DNA of 64,000 nt from Photobacterium angustum. GTDB lineage: Bacteria; Pseudomonadota; Gammaproteobacteria; Enterobacterales; Vibrionaceae. The notes beneath the pieces were generated by a model. That model had not been told where the DNA came from. It saw nothing but the letters and a program-made list of their open reading frames with translations, and did no database searches. Of the stretch, positions 22,401 to 29,771 are shown piece after piece; the stretch's first letter is position 1; each line of letters opens with the position of its first letter. The position numbers were made by a program, and so were the translations under genes. The stretch is taken from positions 1,798,001 through 1,862,000 of the forward strand of contig NZ_MSCJ01000001.1 of NCBI RefSeq assembly GCF_002954615.1, in the 5' to 3' direction.

Positions 22401-23239
22401 ATACAAATATCGTATTAGGCACTGAGTACACTCATGAAGGTGTTATCGCTACCGAAGAGATCAAATTAACCATTGATGCGCTACCTGATGAGCCTGAATT
22501 AACGGCGCAATACAACAGTATTATTGCTGAAACAGATTCAACGATCGCCTTAAATCTTGATCTCATGATGCAAAATCCAGCACCTAATGAAAAAGGTAGC
22601 ATTATGATCACAGGCTTCCCAAGTGATTACACTTTCTCTGCTGGTAAAGCAAAAGATGGTGGTTGGGAAGTCGATCTCGCTGATATTGCCAACCTCACCA
22701 TAACAGGCAACAGCGCACAAGATTTCACTTTATCTATTGAGCCAAGTGCCAGTATCGGCAACCAAACTGCAACGGGCACAGCGCAAACCATCGATTTCAA
22801 AGTCGCAGAGGCTGGTGATAATACCCTAGTAGGTACAGCCAATGACGATTTAATCATCGGCGGTAAAGGCAACGACATAATGTCAGGTGATAGTGGTAAT
22901 GACAGTTTCGTCTTTAAATCTGATGATCTTGGTTCAATCTCTGCACCAGCACAAGATACTATTTTAGATTTTGATACCACAATTAATAGCGACAACATCG
23001 ACTTAAGCGCTATTTTATCAAATGTTACTGGTGGTATTTCAGCCGATAACTATATTGATATTACTGAAAATAACGGTTCCGTCACATTACATGTTAAAGA
23101 CAATGGCACAGATGTTACACAAGAGATAACGTTAGACAATGTGAGTAAAGATGCGCTTTATGGCGCAGATACGAGCTCTGCAACGGAAGCAGAGATTCTA
23201 CAAAAAATGATAGATGATAATAATCTAATTACTGGCTAG
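13457..23239 (+). CDS. Giant type I secreted RTX/Ig-repeat adhesin (adhesin 2)
   Basis: A 3260-residue paralogue of the preceding gene with the same architecture throughout: an N-terminal retention-like region of about 60 residues, five Ig-like repeats of about 101 residues plus a divergent sixth, the T1SS-143/cadherin-like stalk, a few RTX nonapeptides near residue 3122, and a C-terminal secretion domain very like that of adhesin 1. It lacks the expanded 1518-bp array. The length difference of 1014 residues is almost exactly two 506-residue units. Its Ig blocks are most like types D, E and C of adhesin 1, and the DNA is clearly diverged from them. It ends 7 bp before the ABC exporter gene, so it is probably translated from the same mRNA as its secretion machinery. 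Both adhesins probably use the one exporter. Confidence 0.93.
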   Translation: MKPIMYVVVEGVIWKITTEGEWIQVPPSEIIDDSVPFIAEQAQVNDIIKTQNNEDNVVDLAQSDTAPRHTQNASESTANSSDGISFITRIKPTLAETLPEAGFTTRPTTSEERNERDEIGDTILSLRNSAALTVTIVDGGDGYENRFEVPTVDIFGDAIDVENGRIVVVTITDINGKVFTTNAVVKDQKWFINDQDLSELAEGPLDVYASVTDYYGNFVDATDNTIKDTLAEITAKFDGKGDNYLNQFEIVVSDLLGDITFVENNQPVTITVTDSQGKTITFETTNTDGTWNINDTDLSSLAEGELTVVADTVDIAGNPASATSTIIKDTLASITANFDGKGDEYLNRVEILVTELFGSVSNVENGQTVTIKVTDSNGLEKAFETTVIDGKWTIDDADLTNLAEGELTILAETVDIAGNPASATNTIIKDTLADINANFNGKGDEYLNRFEIPVTDLFGNVENVEDGQPVTITITDSNGIKQTFTTTVISGQWTIDDADLTDLAEGELTVIADTIDIAGNPISATDTIIKDTLADITANFEGNGDEYLNEAEIAAKTKLFGDIDFVENNQKVDVTVTDKNGKTISFTTTVVNGAWVIEDADLATLADGELTITAETKDIAGNPAIATDTIIKDTSALSIDIVTDNYDLGGLNITALKLGYVEFLEGTTTGTQTGDKIEVTFSDGTETVILTTTVDSAGNWRIEDFDLSQLNVQKTWEMSATVTDVAGNTATDDMPTLRHPDSSVFYETTLDYQGSATATASINIEFAEFTFNANQTLLEKLTSNGNPITVTISPDGLTLTAVSNGVTVLTATIQTASQDIKISLFEPIDTKLGFNSTQSAILIDGVQTDSDGTTETVVAPALIYIRDSEPAILDDYSNVIEGNITSGNVLNNDSDLDSPLSVIRVTINGETKDLTGPSVTFDLPEGQLTIKENGHWIFTANRNLDHSAGDIDLVVNYIAGDKDNDNGSADLTITIKDGEANTIINNNESNVEGLISNPTDTFTGDFIIQAGSDNPDPNSITFNAQTIATLTALNLTSGISVNLLEYTLSSDGKTITATSGGETIFTLTLTGVANGDDVTGTVTFVQYRPLNHTNASNVIKLPLLIDATDLDGTKTPTGQFDWYIEDGADPELIVNQALDFDEANLSSNQPISKTGTIDIVVGSDGLDTTLTNNPLYFDVSLLPSGLTSGGELITYTTDPLGQTIVASVNGDKVFDIIITQQPDAEGNSTVEYTFNLYQSIDQTDPSGIETITIPVFIRDNDGDINQANITVTIADGNNPVITNTTLEITENPIAVAPDAPPAGTTETASSTISVTAGQDPIVDLQLALTGAVQTSDGDAITHNGEALTWQFDGNNTYDAVLANGTVIFSINLSDIGTIAAGGSADATITIVLNDFIDHLNGKDTKLDITLPVQAIDSDGSVGTSNVTVTIWDGLKPEIIVNGALNVQENDLLDDGVDSDTSNTNAPTMSFNTGSDDVVSVTLDTALFNGKNYTSAGKNITLGAPNADGWYIATAAGKEIFQIKVNLDGTVQFDLFAPIDHPDATSQDTLNLEFGAILTDSDGDTSPATIFDVNILDDVPKGGTDGTLVLVEGQSQTLQLLTDEITGADGGEIVSFIYNGTTYSIDGNPIDLINTTVSPAKKYGTMVVNADGTIEITTVSTSEFSGQIIDNLTYTVKDGDGDTADRTATMALGDNPGHINVELMEVLEDTLTAPLTIKVFPGDNDQNETLTSITISESSLAGGQLYLNGTLLTAVGGVITITDFIQDGNFYSPNGELTYQPAPDVAINQQGMVNLEVTATISKDSGITSLEKKLPIKVYPNADAPVWDAPETEYTGVEDDNGSIKLDLAANLTDTDSSEKLTYRISGIPDGITLKLNGNVVKDGDVLNQNQLNKITIVSDKNLAGKFEFTVTAIATEKGNQFIDKNEHQTEETPHQVIINIKPDADTPTLSVKNIKGIEDQPINLSQVLVGKLTDTDGSESLSYQIKVQEGWSIKGGGAIEQPAGSGVYIVSAEDIESGEALLYPKEDISSWTETLTIEVTAVSTETSIDGLDPVNINAVSDTKTITIDLKGVIDRPDVADGGNGHWEYVADSTDNSTGFKGTIKGTAGFNEDSPLPLDFMITTSDDDKSEQITIMITNLPDGVMFVDSNGDPITLEIVGESASTGVIYQISNDQLKTTFLKTPKDFSGQLNFDVNVISTEPDGDSGEFNYQVEIDVLPVVDEKDGAILETTTLEDKSANFLIEPVINKDIDHSESLTGYKITGLPSGLTLFIDGIEVNVPTGGLDLAAHKTSGESWTDFINSGRVTVLADEDLSGLFNISISYEVTDTSPTGQTATKDINATIQLDVNGIVEGDTRLESTSEVLTSTDGSPIDLTNAVHFFDEDLDGSEYLDYIIIVVPNGINLIVEHPNGASIDGSGNWIIPATGLTSDTVKESMKDILAGATISSSFDTDIIDLRVVAHVIDDEHSRYIDAPLQVQITGHSGGGSCLPIDDPDSIQGDDAIIAKEGEDIDLSGLLDGNIDDNPEIEISFFIDINDLPAGVEIEGDGVIPEYNAVGEILGYTITPSGLENMVFVGLDEDWAGCINIPIEITQTSTCNGQSSKTTQNIKIEVIPVVDDIIVNAGQTTIQEDTESAINLELILGDNIFAGQTISGEGESATGKETINWLKISLPAGAKLNGDPAILQDNGDNTWTIKDPTRLGELTLTPPLNFSGELTINVTANITDEADCPTQTDTQTKTASVVINVAPVTDFAEMPDKIEVLGDEDSYINITGLDAILFDDDGSETLSLSISGLPEGAVLFYSPDGGNTFVQLPNSGQSWTISASQMDGVYIRPPLDFSGDMKLKLEAITNEIGTNDIKTSTTDLVVGVKPIGDDVQFFDVPESLAGTEGDSFTIPVNLESYETNSDEALRLTVTISANDPAQLQGLDKIVIGGQEVTFGQKGNNWFATVVINANTLDEFTLYPGDAYGDMKITLAANTVDTNIVLGTEYTHEGVIATEEIKLTIDALPDEPELTAQYNSIIAETDSTIALNLDLMMQNPAPNEKGSIMITGFPSDYTFSAGKAKDGGWEVDLADIANLTITGNSAQDFTLSIEPSASIGNQTATGTAQTIDFKVAEAGDNTLVGTANDDLIIGGKGNDIMSGDSGNDSFVFKSDDLGSISAPAQDTILDFDTTINSDNIDLSAILSNVTGGISADNYIDITENNGSVTLHVKDNGTDVTQEITLDNVSKDALYGADTSSATEAEILQKMIDDNNLITG

Positions 23240-23246
23240 GGATGGT

Positions 23247-25427
23247 ATGAGTAGTAAAAATCCGCCGTTAGATAATGACCTCTGGCTAGCTGCTATATTG
23301 TGGCTATGCCAGCATTACAGCATTCGCTGTCATCGTCTAAAAGTCACCTCTGGTTTACCCTTAATAGAGGGTAAACTTGACGATTCTCTGTTTGAACGTG
23401 CAGCCAACCAAGCTCAGTTGGACGTTGGCTTACACCCGAAAAAAAAGCTAATCACAGCAAGCTTACCAGCCGTAGGGATAACTGATGCTGGCGAGCCAAT
23501 CATTATTAGTGAGCACGTTGATGGTGTATTTAAAATCGTCCAGTTTAAAACTAATGATGATCATACCCCAACTCCCGTTGTATCTCAGCAATCAAGCGAT
23601 GAGCTAACACATCTGCTCAACGGAGATGTTTGGCAGGTTTCGCCGATCCAAGTTGCTGACCCCCGCGTGGATGATATTAAACCTAAGCCGAAAAAACATT
23701 GGTTACGTGCAGCGATTTCAGAGGTAAAACCTTGGTATCGTGATCTGCTTATTGCCTCTATTTTTATCAACCTACTCGCTCTTGTCGTGCCGTTATTTAC
23801 TATGAACGTATACGATCGCGTGGTACCCAACCAAGCCTTTAATACCTTATGGGTGTTGGCGGCTGGGGTATCAATTGCGTTGATATTTGATTGGTTATTA
23901 CGCGAAGCACGAAGCGCTATCACCGATATGGCTGGGCATCATATTGATACCAAACTATCGGCAATTTTAATGCAAAAAGTATTGGGGATGAAACTTGAAC
24001 ATCGCCCCCAATCAGCCGCTGCATTTGCGCGTCAAATTCAAGACTTTGACAGTGTGCGAGAGTTTTTCACGTCAGTCACTTTAGTTACCTTGGTGGATTT
24101 ACCTTTCACCTTGTTCTTCCTTGCATTAATTGGTTGGCTTGGCGGACCTATGATGTTTGTTCCTATCGCTGTTATGGTGGTGCTATTGCTCCTAAGCACC
24201 ATTATGAAAGGAAAAATTGGTCAAACATTGGATGAGTCAGCTCGCTTATCGACCCAGAAACAAACCCAATTATTAGATAGTTTATATAATCTGTCCGATA
24301 TCAAACAAAACAATGCTGAAGGCATCATCCAACGCCGTTGGGAGCAAACCGTCTCTGCACTCTCTGATTGGCATATCAAATCACGAAAGTACACCAATGT
24401 GGTGTCTCATTCGGTAATGAGTAGTCAGCAAATCGTAACCATTGGATTAATTATCATTGGTGTTTATCGTATTTCAGAAGGCTTGCTCAGTATGGGTGGC
24501 TTGATTGCTATTGTTATGCTGAGCGGGCGTGCCGCGAGTTCAATCAACCAGTTATCGATGTTAATGCTACGATATCAGCAAAGCCGCTCTGCTATTACAG
24601 GGCTTGATCAAGTGATGGCATTACCGCAGGAAAGTAATGAGCATCAGGTCATGGATCGCGGCGAGTTTAACGGTAATGTTCAGTTAGATGATGCGAACTT
24701 TGCCTATCCTGAGCAGCAATTCAATGCCCTCAGTAATATAAAATTAGCGATCCGCCAAGGTGAGCGTGTTGGTATTATTGGCGCGGCAGGCTCTGGTAAA
24801 TCGACCCTATTAGCCCTACTTTCTTATCAATATCGTCCAAGTTCAGGACAATTGTATTTTGAAGGTATTGATGCTCAGTTATGGCCACCCGCCGCCCTTC
24901 GTAACAACATCGGTTGGGTTGGACAGCAGCCAGCTCTTATTTACGGCACTATTTATGAAAATATTCTATTTGGCTGTGATGAAGTCGATGAAAAGCGCCT
25001 AAGTCATGCCATAACCACCTCGGGCTTAAATAGCTTTATGGATCGCCTTGCCAACGGATTAGAAACCCAAGTCGGTGAAAATGGCCGTAATTTATCAGGC
25101 GGTCAACGCCAAGCAGTCGCACTGGCTCGCGCACTGTATCGCTCACCTAGCCTATTGTTGATGGATGAGCCAACTAGCGCTTTAGATCAACAAGCAGAAG
25201 AGCGTTTTCGTCAAGCCCTGCATAAATTACCGCTTGATATCACCATGGTAATTAGCTCTCACCGCCAGTCTATTTTGGCGCAATGTGATCGCATTATTGT
25301 GCTAGAGCGTGGGCAAATAGTGGCTGATGGTGATGCAAAAACCATTCTTGCTAAACAAAAACCACAACGTCCTGTTAGCCGTGTTCGATCCGTCAGTATT
25401 GTTCAAGGAGGCGGTAATGAGCAGTAA
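23247..25427 (+). CDS. Type I secretion ABC transporter, LapB-type (permease/ATPase)
   Basis: A 726-residue inner-membrane exporter that energises secretion of the giant adhesins. Residues 1 to about 140 form a C39-peptidase-like domain without an obvious catalytic Cys, so it probably binds rather than cleaves the substrate, as in LapB/HlyB relatives. Membrane segments follow from about 165 to 310 and near 400-430. The ATPase domain has Walker A GAAGSGKST (about 512-520), signature LSGGQRQ (about 617) and Walker B LLLMDEP (about 636-642). The gene starts 7 bp after adhesin 2 and overlaps the adaptor gene by 11 bp, so the three are co-transcribed. Length and domain order fit the LssB/LapB family. 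Confidence in function is high; specificity for the two adhesins is inferred from position. Confidence 0.93.
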   Translation: MSSKNPPLDNDLWLAAILWLCQHYSIRCHRLKVTSGLPLIEGKLDDSLFERAANQAQLDVGLHPKKKLITASLPAVGITDAGEPIIISEHVDGVFKIVQFKTNDDHTPTPVVSQQSSDELTHLLNGDVWQVSPIQVADPRVDDIKPKPKKHWLRAAISEVKPWYRDLLIASIFINLLALVVPLFTMNVYDRVVPNQAFNTLWVLAAGVSIALIFDWLLREARSAITDMAGHHIDTKLSAILMQKVLGMKLEHRPQSAAAFARQIQDFDSVREFFTSVTLVTLVDLPFTLFFLALIGWLGGPMMFVPIAVMVVLLLLSTIMKGKIGQTLDESARLSTQKQTQLLDSLYNLSDIKQNNAEGIIQRRWEQTVSALSDWHIKSRKYTNVVSHSVMSSQQIVTIGLIIIGVYRISEGLLSMGGLIAIVMLSGRAASSINQLSMLMLRYQQSRSAITGLDQVMALPQESNEHQVMDRGEFNGNVQLDDANFAYPEQQFNALSNIKLAIRQGERVGIIGAAGSGKSTLLALLSYQYRPSSGQLYFEGIDAQLWPPAALRNNIGWVGQQPALIYGTIYENILFGCDEVDEKRLSHAITTSGLNSFMDRLANGLETQVGENGRNLSGGQRQAVALARALYRSPSLLLMDEPTSALDQQAEERFRQALHKLPLDITMVISSHRQSILAQCDRIIVLERGQIVADGDAKTILAKQKPQRPVSRVRSVSIVQGGGNEQ

Positions 25428-26736
25428 TTTAAAATGGGCAAATCAAAAACACGCCTATCGTTCTCGTAAAATCGTTTGGCTTTGTTCGCTACTAGTTATC
25501 TCTATTATCACTTGGTCTGCTTATTCCAAATTGGAAGAAGTGGTCGTAGGTGATGGCAAAGTTGTACCGACCCTCGCCATTCAAAAAATTCAGAGTTTAG
25601 AAGGCGGTATTATTGAACAAGTCTTAGTTAAAGCAGGCGAACAGGTAAAGAAAGGTCAGCCTTTAATTATTTTAGATGACACCCGTTTCCGTACCGCTTT
25701 CCAAGAGTCTGATGAGCATTACCGTACTTTACAAGCACAAATCAAACGCCTGAAAGCCGAATTAGACACAGTAAAAGTCAATACCAAGGAAAAAGATTGG
25801 AAAAAACAAATCACGATTTCCCATCAAGCTATCGCTTTTGATGATTTAAGTAAGCGTGCCCAGCTTAATGCTAAAGCCAACTACAACGAACGTATTGGAC
25901 AAATTGAGTCACAACTTGAAGAAGCACAGCTTACGATTGAACAACAAACTGAAGCGTTACGTGATGCGAAAAGTAATACATCCACACTTTATAGCAGTCT
26001 TCGTTTAGTCAATAAAGAAGCCAAAATGCTCGAAGGGGCGGTAAAACGAGGCGCTGTTGCGGAAGTAGAATTGATCCAAACACGTCGCGATCAGGTCAAA
26101 TTACGCGGCGAAATTGCCAGTTCAAAAGTTGCACAACAAAAAACGTCAGCAGCATTACGTGAAGCGATTGTGATGCGCCGCAATCTTGCGTTGGAATTTA
26201 GAACCTCAGTCCAAGCACAACTCAATGAATTGACCAATCAGTTTGCCCAATTAGAAGATAGTCAAGAAGGGTTAGCCGATCAGTTAAAACGAACCGAAAT
26301 CACCGCCCCAATGGATGGCACTATTAAAGATATTTTAGTGCGCTCATTAGGCGGTGTTGTAAAACCCGGTGAACCTATCATGGAGTTAGTGCCCAATGAC
26401 AGCAAGTTAATCGTTGAAGCGCGAATTTCGCCGCAAGATATTGCTTTTGTACAAACAGGATTAGAAGCCACCATTAAATTTACTGCTTACGATTTTGTGG
26501 TTTACGGTGGACGCAAAGGCACAGTGACATATGTCAGTGCTGATGCCCTACAAACAGAAGACGGTACCGCCTATTACCGCGCCCATATTCAGCTCCATGA
26601 TGATCCCGAGACACGTTTGCAAGTCATTCCCGGCATGCAAGCCATGGTGGATATCTTAACGGGAGAAAAAACCGTTTTGAGCTACTGGTTAAAGCCGTTA
26701 TTACGCGCCAAAGCAAGTGCATTAAGAGAGCCATAA
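25417..26736 (+). CDS. Type I secretion membrane-fusion protein, LapC/HlyD-type
   Basis: A 439-residue periplasmic adaptor linking the ABC exporter to the outer-membrane channel. A short cytosolic N-terminus is followed by one membrane helix at about residues 18-37, a lipoyl-type half near 55-85, a long coiled coil at about 100-285, and a second lipoyl/barrel half with GGVVKPGEPIMELVP. I chose the ATG at 25417 because AAGGAGG lies just before it and the predicted protein then starts in the family-typical way; an upstream in-frame ATG at 25327 would add 30 residues from inside the exporter gene. The 11-bp overlap with the exporter suggests translational coupling. Confidence 0.92.
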   Translation: MSSNLKWANQKHAYRSRKIVWLCSLLVISIITWSAYSKLEEVVVGDGKVVPTLAIQKIQSLEGGIIEQVLVKAGEQVKKGQPLIILDDTRFRTAFQESDEHYRTLQAQIKRLKAELDTVKVNTKEKDWKKQITISHQAIAFDDLSKRAQLNAKANYNERIGQIESQLEEAQLTIEQQTEALRDAKSNTSTLYSSLRLVNKEAKMLEGAVKRGAVAEVELIQTRRDQVKLRGEIASSKVAQQKTSAALREAIVMRRNLALEFRTSVQAQLNELTNQFAQLEDSQEGLADQLKRTEITAPMDGTIKDILVRSLGGVVKPGEPIMELVPNDSKLIVEARISPQDIAFVQTGLEATIKFTAYDFVVYGGRKGTVTYVSADALQTEDGTAYYRAHIQLHDDPETRLQVIPGMQAMVDILTGEKTVLSYWLKPLLRAKASALREP

Positions 26737-26753
26737 CATTTAGCTAATTAGTC

Positions 26754-26777
26754 ATGCCGTTTTACACAAGACGGCAT
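26754..26777 (+). other. Intercistronic hairpin between adaptor and TolC-type genes
   Basis: ATGCCGTTTT pairs with AAGACGGCAT (one G-U pair) around the 4-base loop ACAC. It sits in the 67-bp gap between the membrane-fusion gene and the outer-membrane channel gene. No T-run follows, so it probably modulates mRNA stability or stoichiometry rather than ending transcription. Confidence 0.45.
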
Positions 26778-26803
26778 ACAGAATAAGAGATAAAGGAAAA
26801 GGA

Positions 26804-28114
26804 ATGCGTTTATCATCATTAATAGCAGCTGCGCTATTTTCATCAAGTGCTGCGCACGCGCTCTCTTTAGAAGAGTCTGTTGCCTCAGCCATTGATTACA
26901 GCCCACAAATTGCGGGGCAATATGCCCGTTTTCAATCAGTACTTCGTGAAGTCGATGGCGCACAGGCTGATTACTTGCCACAGGTAAATCTATACGCTGC
27001 TGCGGGTTATGAAGAAACCCGTTACAACAGTGGCAATAAAATCCCAAAAGACGATCGTGGTATGAACCGAACTGAAATTGGTTTAAAAGCCTCGCAGTTA
27101 ATCTTTGATGGCTTTAAAACCTCAGCCAATACTGATCGCCTGAGCTATGAAGCAGAATCTGAGCGGTTAACCTTGTTATCGGATGCAGAGGATATTTCAT
27201 TAGATACCACACGCTTGTACATGGAAGTACTGAAAGCCAAAACCATTCATGAATTAACCCAACGTAACGTCCGTGAACATGAAGCGATCTATCAAGATAT
27301 TCTGGACAAAAATTCAAAAGGCTTAAGCAGTAATTCTGACTTAGCCCAAATCGCAGCACGCGTTGCGACAGCGCGCTCATCACTCATTGCCGCTGAAAAT
27401 AACCTCTATGATCTCGACGCCCAATTCATGCGTTTAGTTGGAAAACCGGCAACAGGTTTAGTCGATCCTGTGGTCGATACTGCCCTACTGCCAAGCAGCA
27501 AAGAAATTGCTATTAAACAAGGCATTAAGCAGCACCCTGAAATTCAAGCAGCCATGGCTGATATTAAAGCGGCACGTGAAGAAATTCGCCGTGAAAAAGG
27601 CAATTACTTCCCTGAATTTAAGTTAGAAGTACACGCAAATGCCAACGACAACGTGGGTAATACACTTGGTCCGGATCAAGATGCCCGTGTCATGCTGACC
27701 ATGAATTACGACATCTATAACGGTGGAAAAACCAATGCTGATACAGAAGCCTCTGCATGGCGTCATGAAGAAGCGCGTACGATCCGTTTGCGTGCAGAAC
27801 GTGAAGTCGTAGAAGGAACGACCCTAGCGTGGAATGCCTACAACATGTTAGAGCAACAGAAGAAATTGTTAAAACAGAACGTTGATGCAGCAAAAGCCGC
27901 AGAAATGGGTTATGAAGAACAATTTCGTTTAGGCCGTCGTAGCTTACTTGACGTACTTGATGCAAAAGTAGAAGTGTTCCTTGCCCGCAAGAGCTACATC
28001 AATACTGAATATGACCACACCCTAGCGGCATATCGCATTCTTAATGCTATGGGTAAATTGACCTATGCGTTACGTGTTGAATACCCAGAACAATGGCAGG
28101 CGAAGGAGCAATAA
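26804..28114 (+). CDS. Outer-membrane channel of type I secretion, TolC family
   Basis: A 436-residue TolC-like protein with a signal peptide (residues 1 to about 19, ending AHA-LSLEES) and the usual two internally similar outer-membrane efflux halves, the second beginning near residue 230. Motifs typical of the family include DYLPQVNL near the N-terminus and LDVLDAKVEVF near the C-terminus. It completes the tripartite exporter with the ABC and HlyD-type proteins just upstream. In LapA systems this is the pore in which the adhesin N-terminus is held. The start has AAAGGAAAAGG before it. The next gene begins 2 bp after the stop. Confidence 0.92.
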   Translation: MRLSSLIAAALFSSSAAHALSLEESVASAIDYSPQIAGQYARFQSVLREVDGAQADYLPQVNLYAAAGYEETRYNSGNKIPKDDRGMNRTEIGLKASQLIFDGFKTSANTDRLSYEAESERLTLLSDAEDISLDTTRLYMEVLKAKTIHELTQRNVREHEAIYQDILDKNSKGLSSNSDLAQIAARVATARSSLIAAENNLYDLDAQFMRLVGKPATGLVDPVVDTALLPSSKEIAIKQGIKQHPEIQAAMADIKAAREEIRREKGNYFPEFKLEVHANANDNVGNTLGPDQDARVMLTMNYDIYNGGKTNADTEASAWRHEEARTIRLRAEREVVEGTTLAWNAYNMLEQQKKLLKQNVDAAKAAEMGYEEQFRLGRRSLLDVLDAKVEVFLARKSYINTEYDHTLAAYRILNAMGKLTYALRVEYPEQWQAKEQ

Positions 28115-28116
28115 TC

Positions 28117-28725
28117 ATGAAAAAATCACTACTTTCTCTCATTTTATTGCCTTTGCTTTTAACTGGCTGTGCAAACATGCCTGATACCCAAGTCACTCGC
28201 CACCAGATTGATGATCTTCGCGATCATGATAAAGATGGCGTGATCAACCAACGGGATATGTGTGCAGATACGCCTGCTGGTACTCAGGTTGATATTACAG
28301 GCTGTGCTCCTTGGGAAGTGAAGCCCAAATACGACATCCAGACAGTTTACTTTAACTTTGATGACGACCATATTCGCTTAGATCAAAATGAAACCTACAC
28401 TCAACTTTTTGATTTATTAAAACAAAAGCCACAGGCAAAAGTGATCCTTGTTGGTGATACTAGCCCTGAAGGTACAAACGAATACAACAAAGCATTAGCG
28501 CAACGTCGTACAGGTGTGATTAAAGATGCATTGATTGAAAATGGTATTGCACCTGAGCGCATCTCAGAGCAAGAGTTTACGCAGGTGACCGAATTAACCA
28601 AGCACCTAAAGAAACGTGAGCGACGCACCATTGCTGTTATAACCAGCAACCAAATGGAGCCTGTAAAAAAATGGACAATTTACAGCTCTGAGCAGTCAGC
28701 GCAACATGCATCAACAGCACAGTGA
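28117..28725 (+). CDS. OmpA-family lipoprotein of the adhesin secretion operon
   Basis: A 202-residue lipoprotein with a lipobox at LLLTGC and a C-terminal OmpA/peptidoglycan-binding-like domain (about 80-180) containing FNFDDDHI and a GDTSPEGTNEYN loop. A DHDKDGV segment before it resembles a type 3 thrombospondin or calcium-binding repeat. I chose the ATG at 28117 because it has AAGGAG 7 bases upstream and begins directly with a lipoprotein signal; an in-frame ATG at 28093 adds 8 residues. OmpA-like genes accompany LapA-type operons elsewhere, such as the bpfA locus of Shewanella. It may tether the export complex to the cell wall, which is inference. Confidence 0.85.
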   Translation: MKKSLLSLILLPLLLTGCANMPDTQVTRHQIDDLRDHDKDGVINQRDMCADTPAGTQVDITGCAPWEVKPKYDIQTVYFNFDDDHIRLDQNETYTQLFDLLKQKPQAKVILVGDTSPEGTNEYNKALAQRRTGVIKDALIENGIAPERISEQEFTQVTELTKHLKKRERRTIAVITSNQMEPVKKWTIYSSEQSAQHASTAQ

Positions 28726-28735
28726 GGGAATACTC

Positions 28736-29662
28736 GTGAATAAATCAACTTTAACTTACATGTTACCACTGGCGCTGTTTGCTTCTTCTGCTTATGCCGA
28801 TAGCAGTAAAACCATTGCGGTTGAAAATGAACTCAATACCGTTGTCAACGAGCTAATTTCAACGGCAACGTTGAACAATCATTTACTCACAGAACAAAGC
28901 AATGACATTCAAAAAGTCATGATTGAAGATGGCGTAAAAATTGGTATTAGCTCTCGTCGTTGGTTAGATAGCGAAGTCGCCGTTTTTAAAGATAAATACG
29001 GTTATAAACCAACCGAACTGTACTTTACATCCGATGCCATCGCCATTTTAGTTAATGATGATAATCCAATTAAGTCTATTTCAATCAATGCGCTGGCTGA
29101 TATCTTTGGCTGCCAATCATCATTAAAATCAATTCAATGGCAGACAGTAAGTCCTGTACTTGCCAACAATACTGAACTGACACAAGTACACGCTTATTCA
29201 GTTAATGGTGATTTATCAGCACACCGTAATTTCACCAAGATGATCACCTGCTACGATGGCCAAAAAACGGCAACTAAATCGTTAAACAGCCGTAAAGATT
29301 TAATCGATACTATTGAATCAAAAGAAAACGCCATTGGTTACACCGTATATCAAAGCCAAGACAAAGATATTAAACGTATTGATATTATTGATAAAAATGG
29401 TGAGATGTTTGGATTAGATCATGAAACAATTTTATCAGGCCGCTATCCGCTTGCTAACGTTTATTACATGTATCTGAATTTAGAACCTACAAATAACTCT
29501 CTATCGCCGCAGCAAACGGCTTTTGTTAATTACGTAATGACACCAGAAGCGCAGCAGACACTCACTGACAACGGCTTTATCGATTTACCTGCAGCGGCAA
29601 TTACGCGCAACAAAGTCGTATTAAAACAACAGCAACCTGAGATTCAGGGCGGTTATAAATAA
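28736..29662 (+). CDS. PstS-like periplasmic substrate-binding-domain protein
   Basis: A 308-residue secreted protein. The signal peptide ends at SAYA-DSS. The body resembles phosphate-binding PstS-type periplasmic proteins, with segments such as ISSRRWL near the start and FVNYVMTPEAQQTLTDNGF at the end. I chose the GTG start at 28736, preceded by GAGGGA, because it gives a clean signal peptide; an ATG at 28706 lies inside the OmpA-like gene. No permease or ATPase for phosphate is adjacent. It sits last in the adhesin secretion operon and is followed by a strong terminator. Whether it binds phosphate, or another ligand as an accessory to adhesin control, cannot be told. Fold assignment is fairly safe, function is open. 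Confidence 0.75.
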   Translation: MNKSTLTYMLPLALFASSAYADSSKTIAVENELNTVVNELISTATLNNHLLTEQSNDIQKVMIEDGVKIGISSRRWLDSEVAVFKDKYGYKPTELYFTSDAIAILVNDDNPIKSISINALADIFGCQSSLKSIQWQTVSPVLANNTELTQVHAYSVNGDLSAHRNFTKMITCYDGQKTATKSLNSRKDLIDTIESKENAIGYTVYQSQDKDIKRIDIIDKNGEMFGLDHETILSGRYPLANVYYMYLNLEPTNNSLSPQQTAFVNYVMTPEAQQTLTDNGFIDLPAAAITRNKVVLKQQQPEIQGGYK

Positions 29663-29718
29663 CTAAACAATTGCTTTAGAGCAACCATAATTTGCTATCT
29701 ATCGCTATCAAAGCAAAA

Positions 29719-29745
29719 GGGGCGTAAAGTTAAACTTTACGCCCC
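29719..29745. terminator. Strong bidirectional terminator, adhesin operon / alaE
   Basis: A perfect 12-bp stem (GGGGCGTAAAGT with ACTTTACGCCCC) around a 3-base loop, flanked by AAAA on the left and TTTTTT on the right. It ends the adhesin operon on the + strand and can also serve alaE, which converges on the - strand. Confidence 0.92.
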
Positions 29746-29771
29746 TTTTTTATTCTATTGAATATTGTTGA

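Noticed and set aside
23585..23923. 112-codon - strand frame inside the exporter gene
   Set aside because: It lies wholly opposite a well-supported ABC exporter and has no recognisable features.
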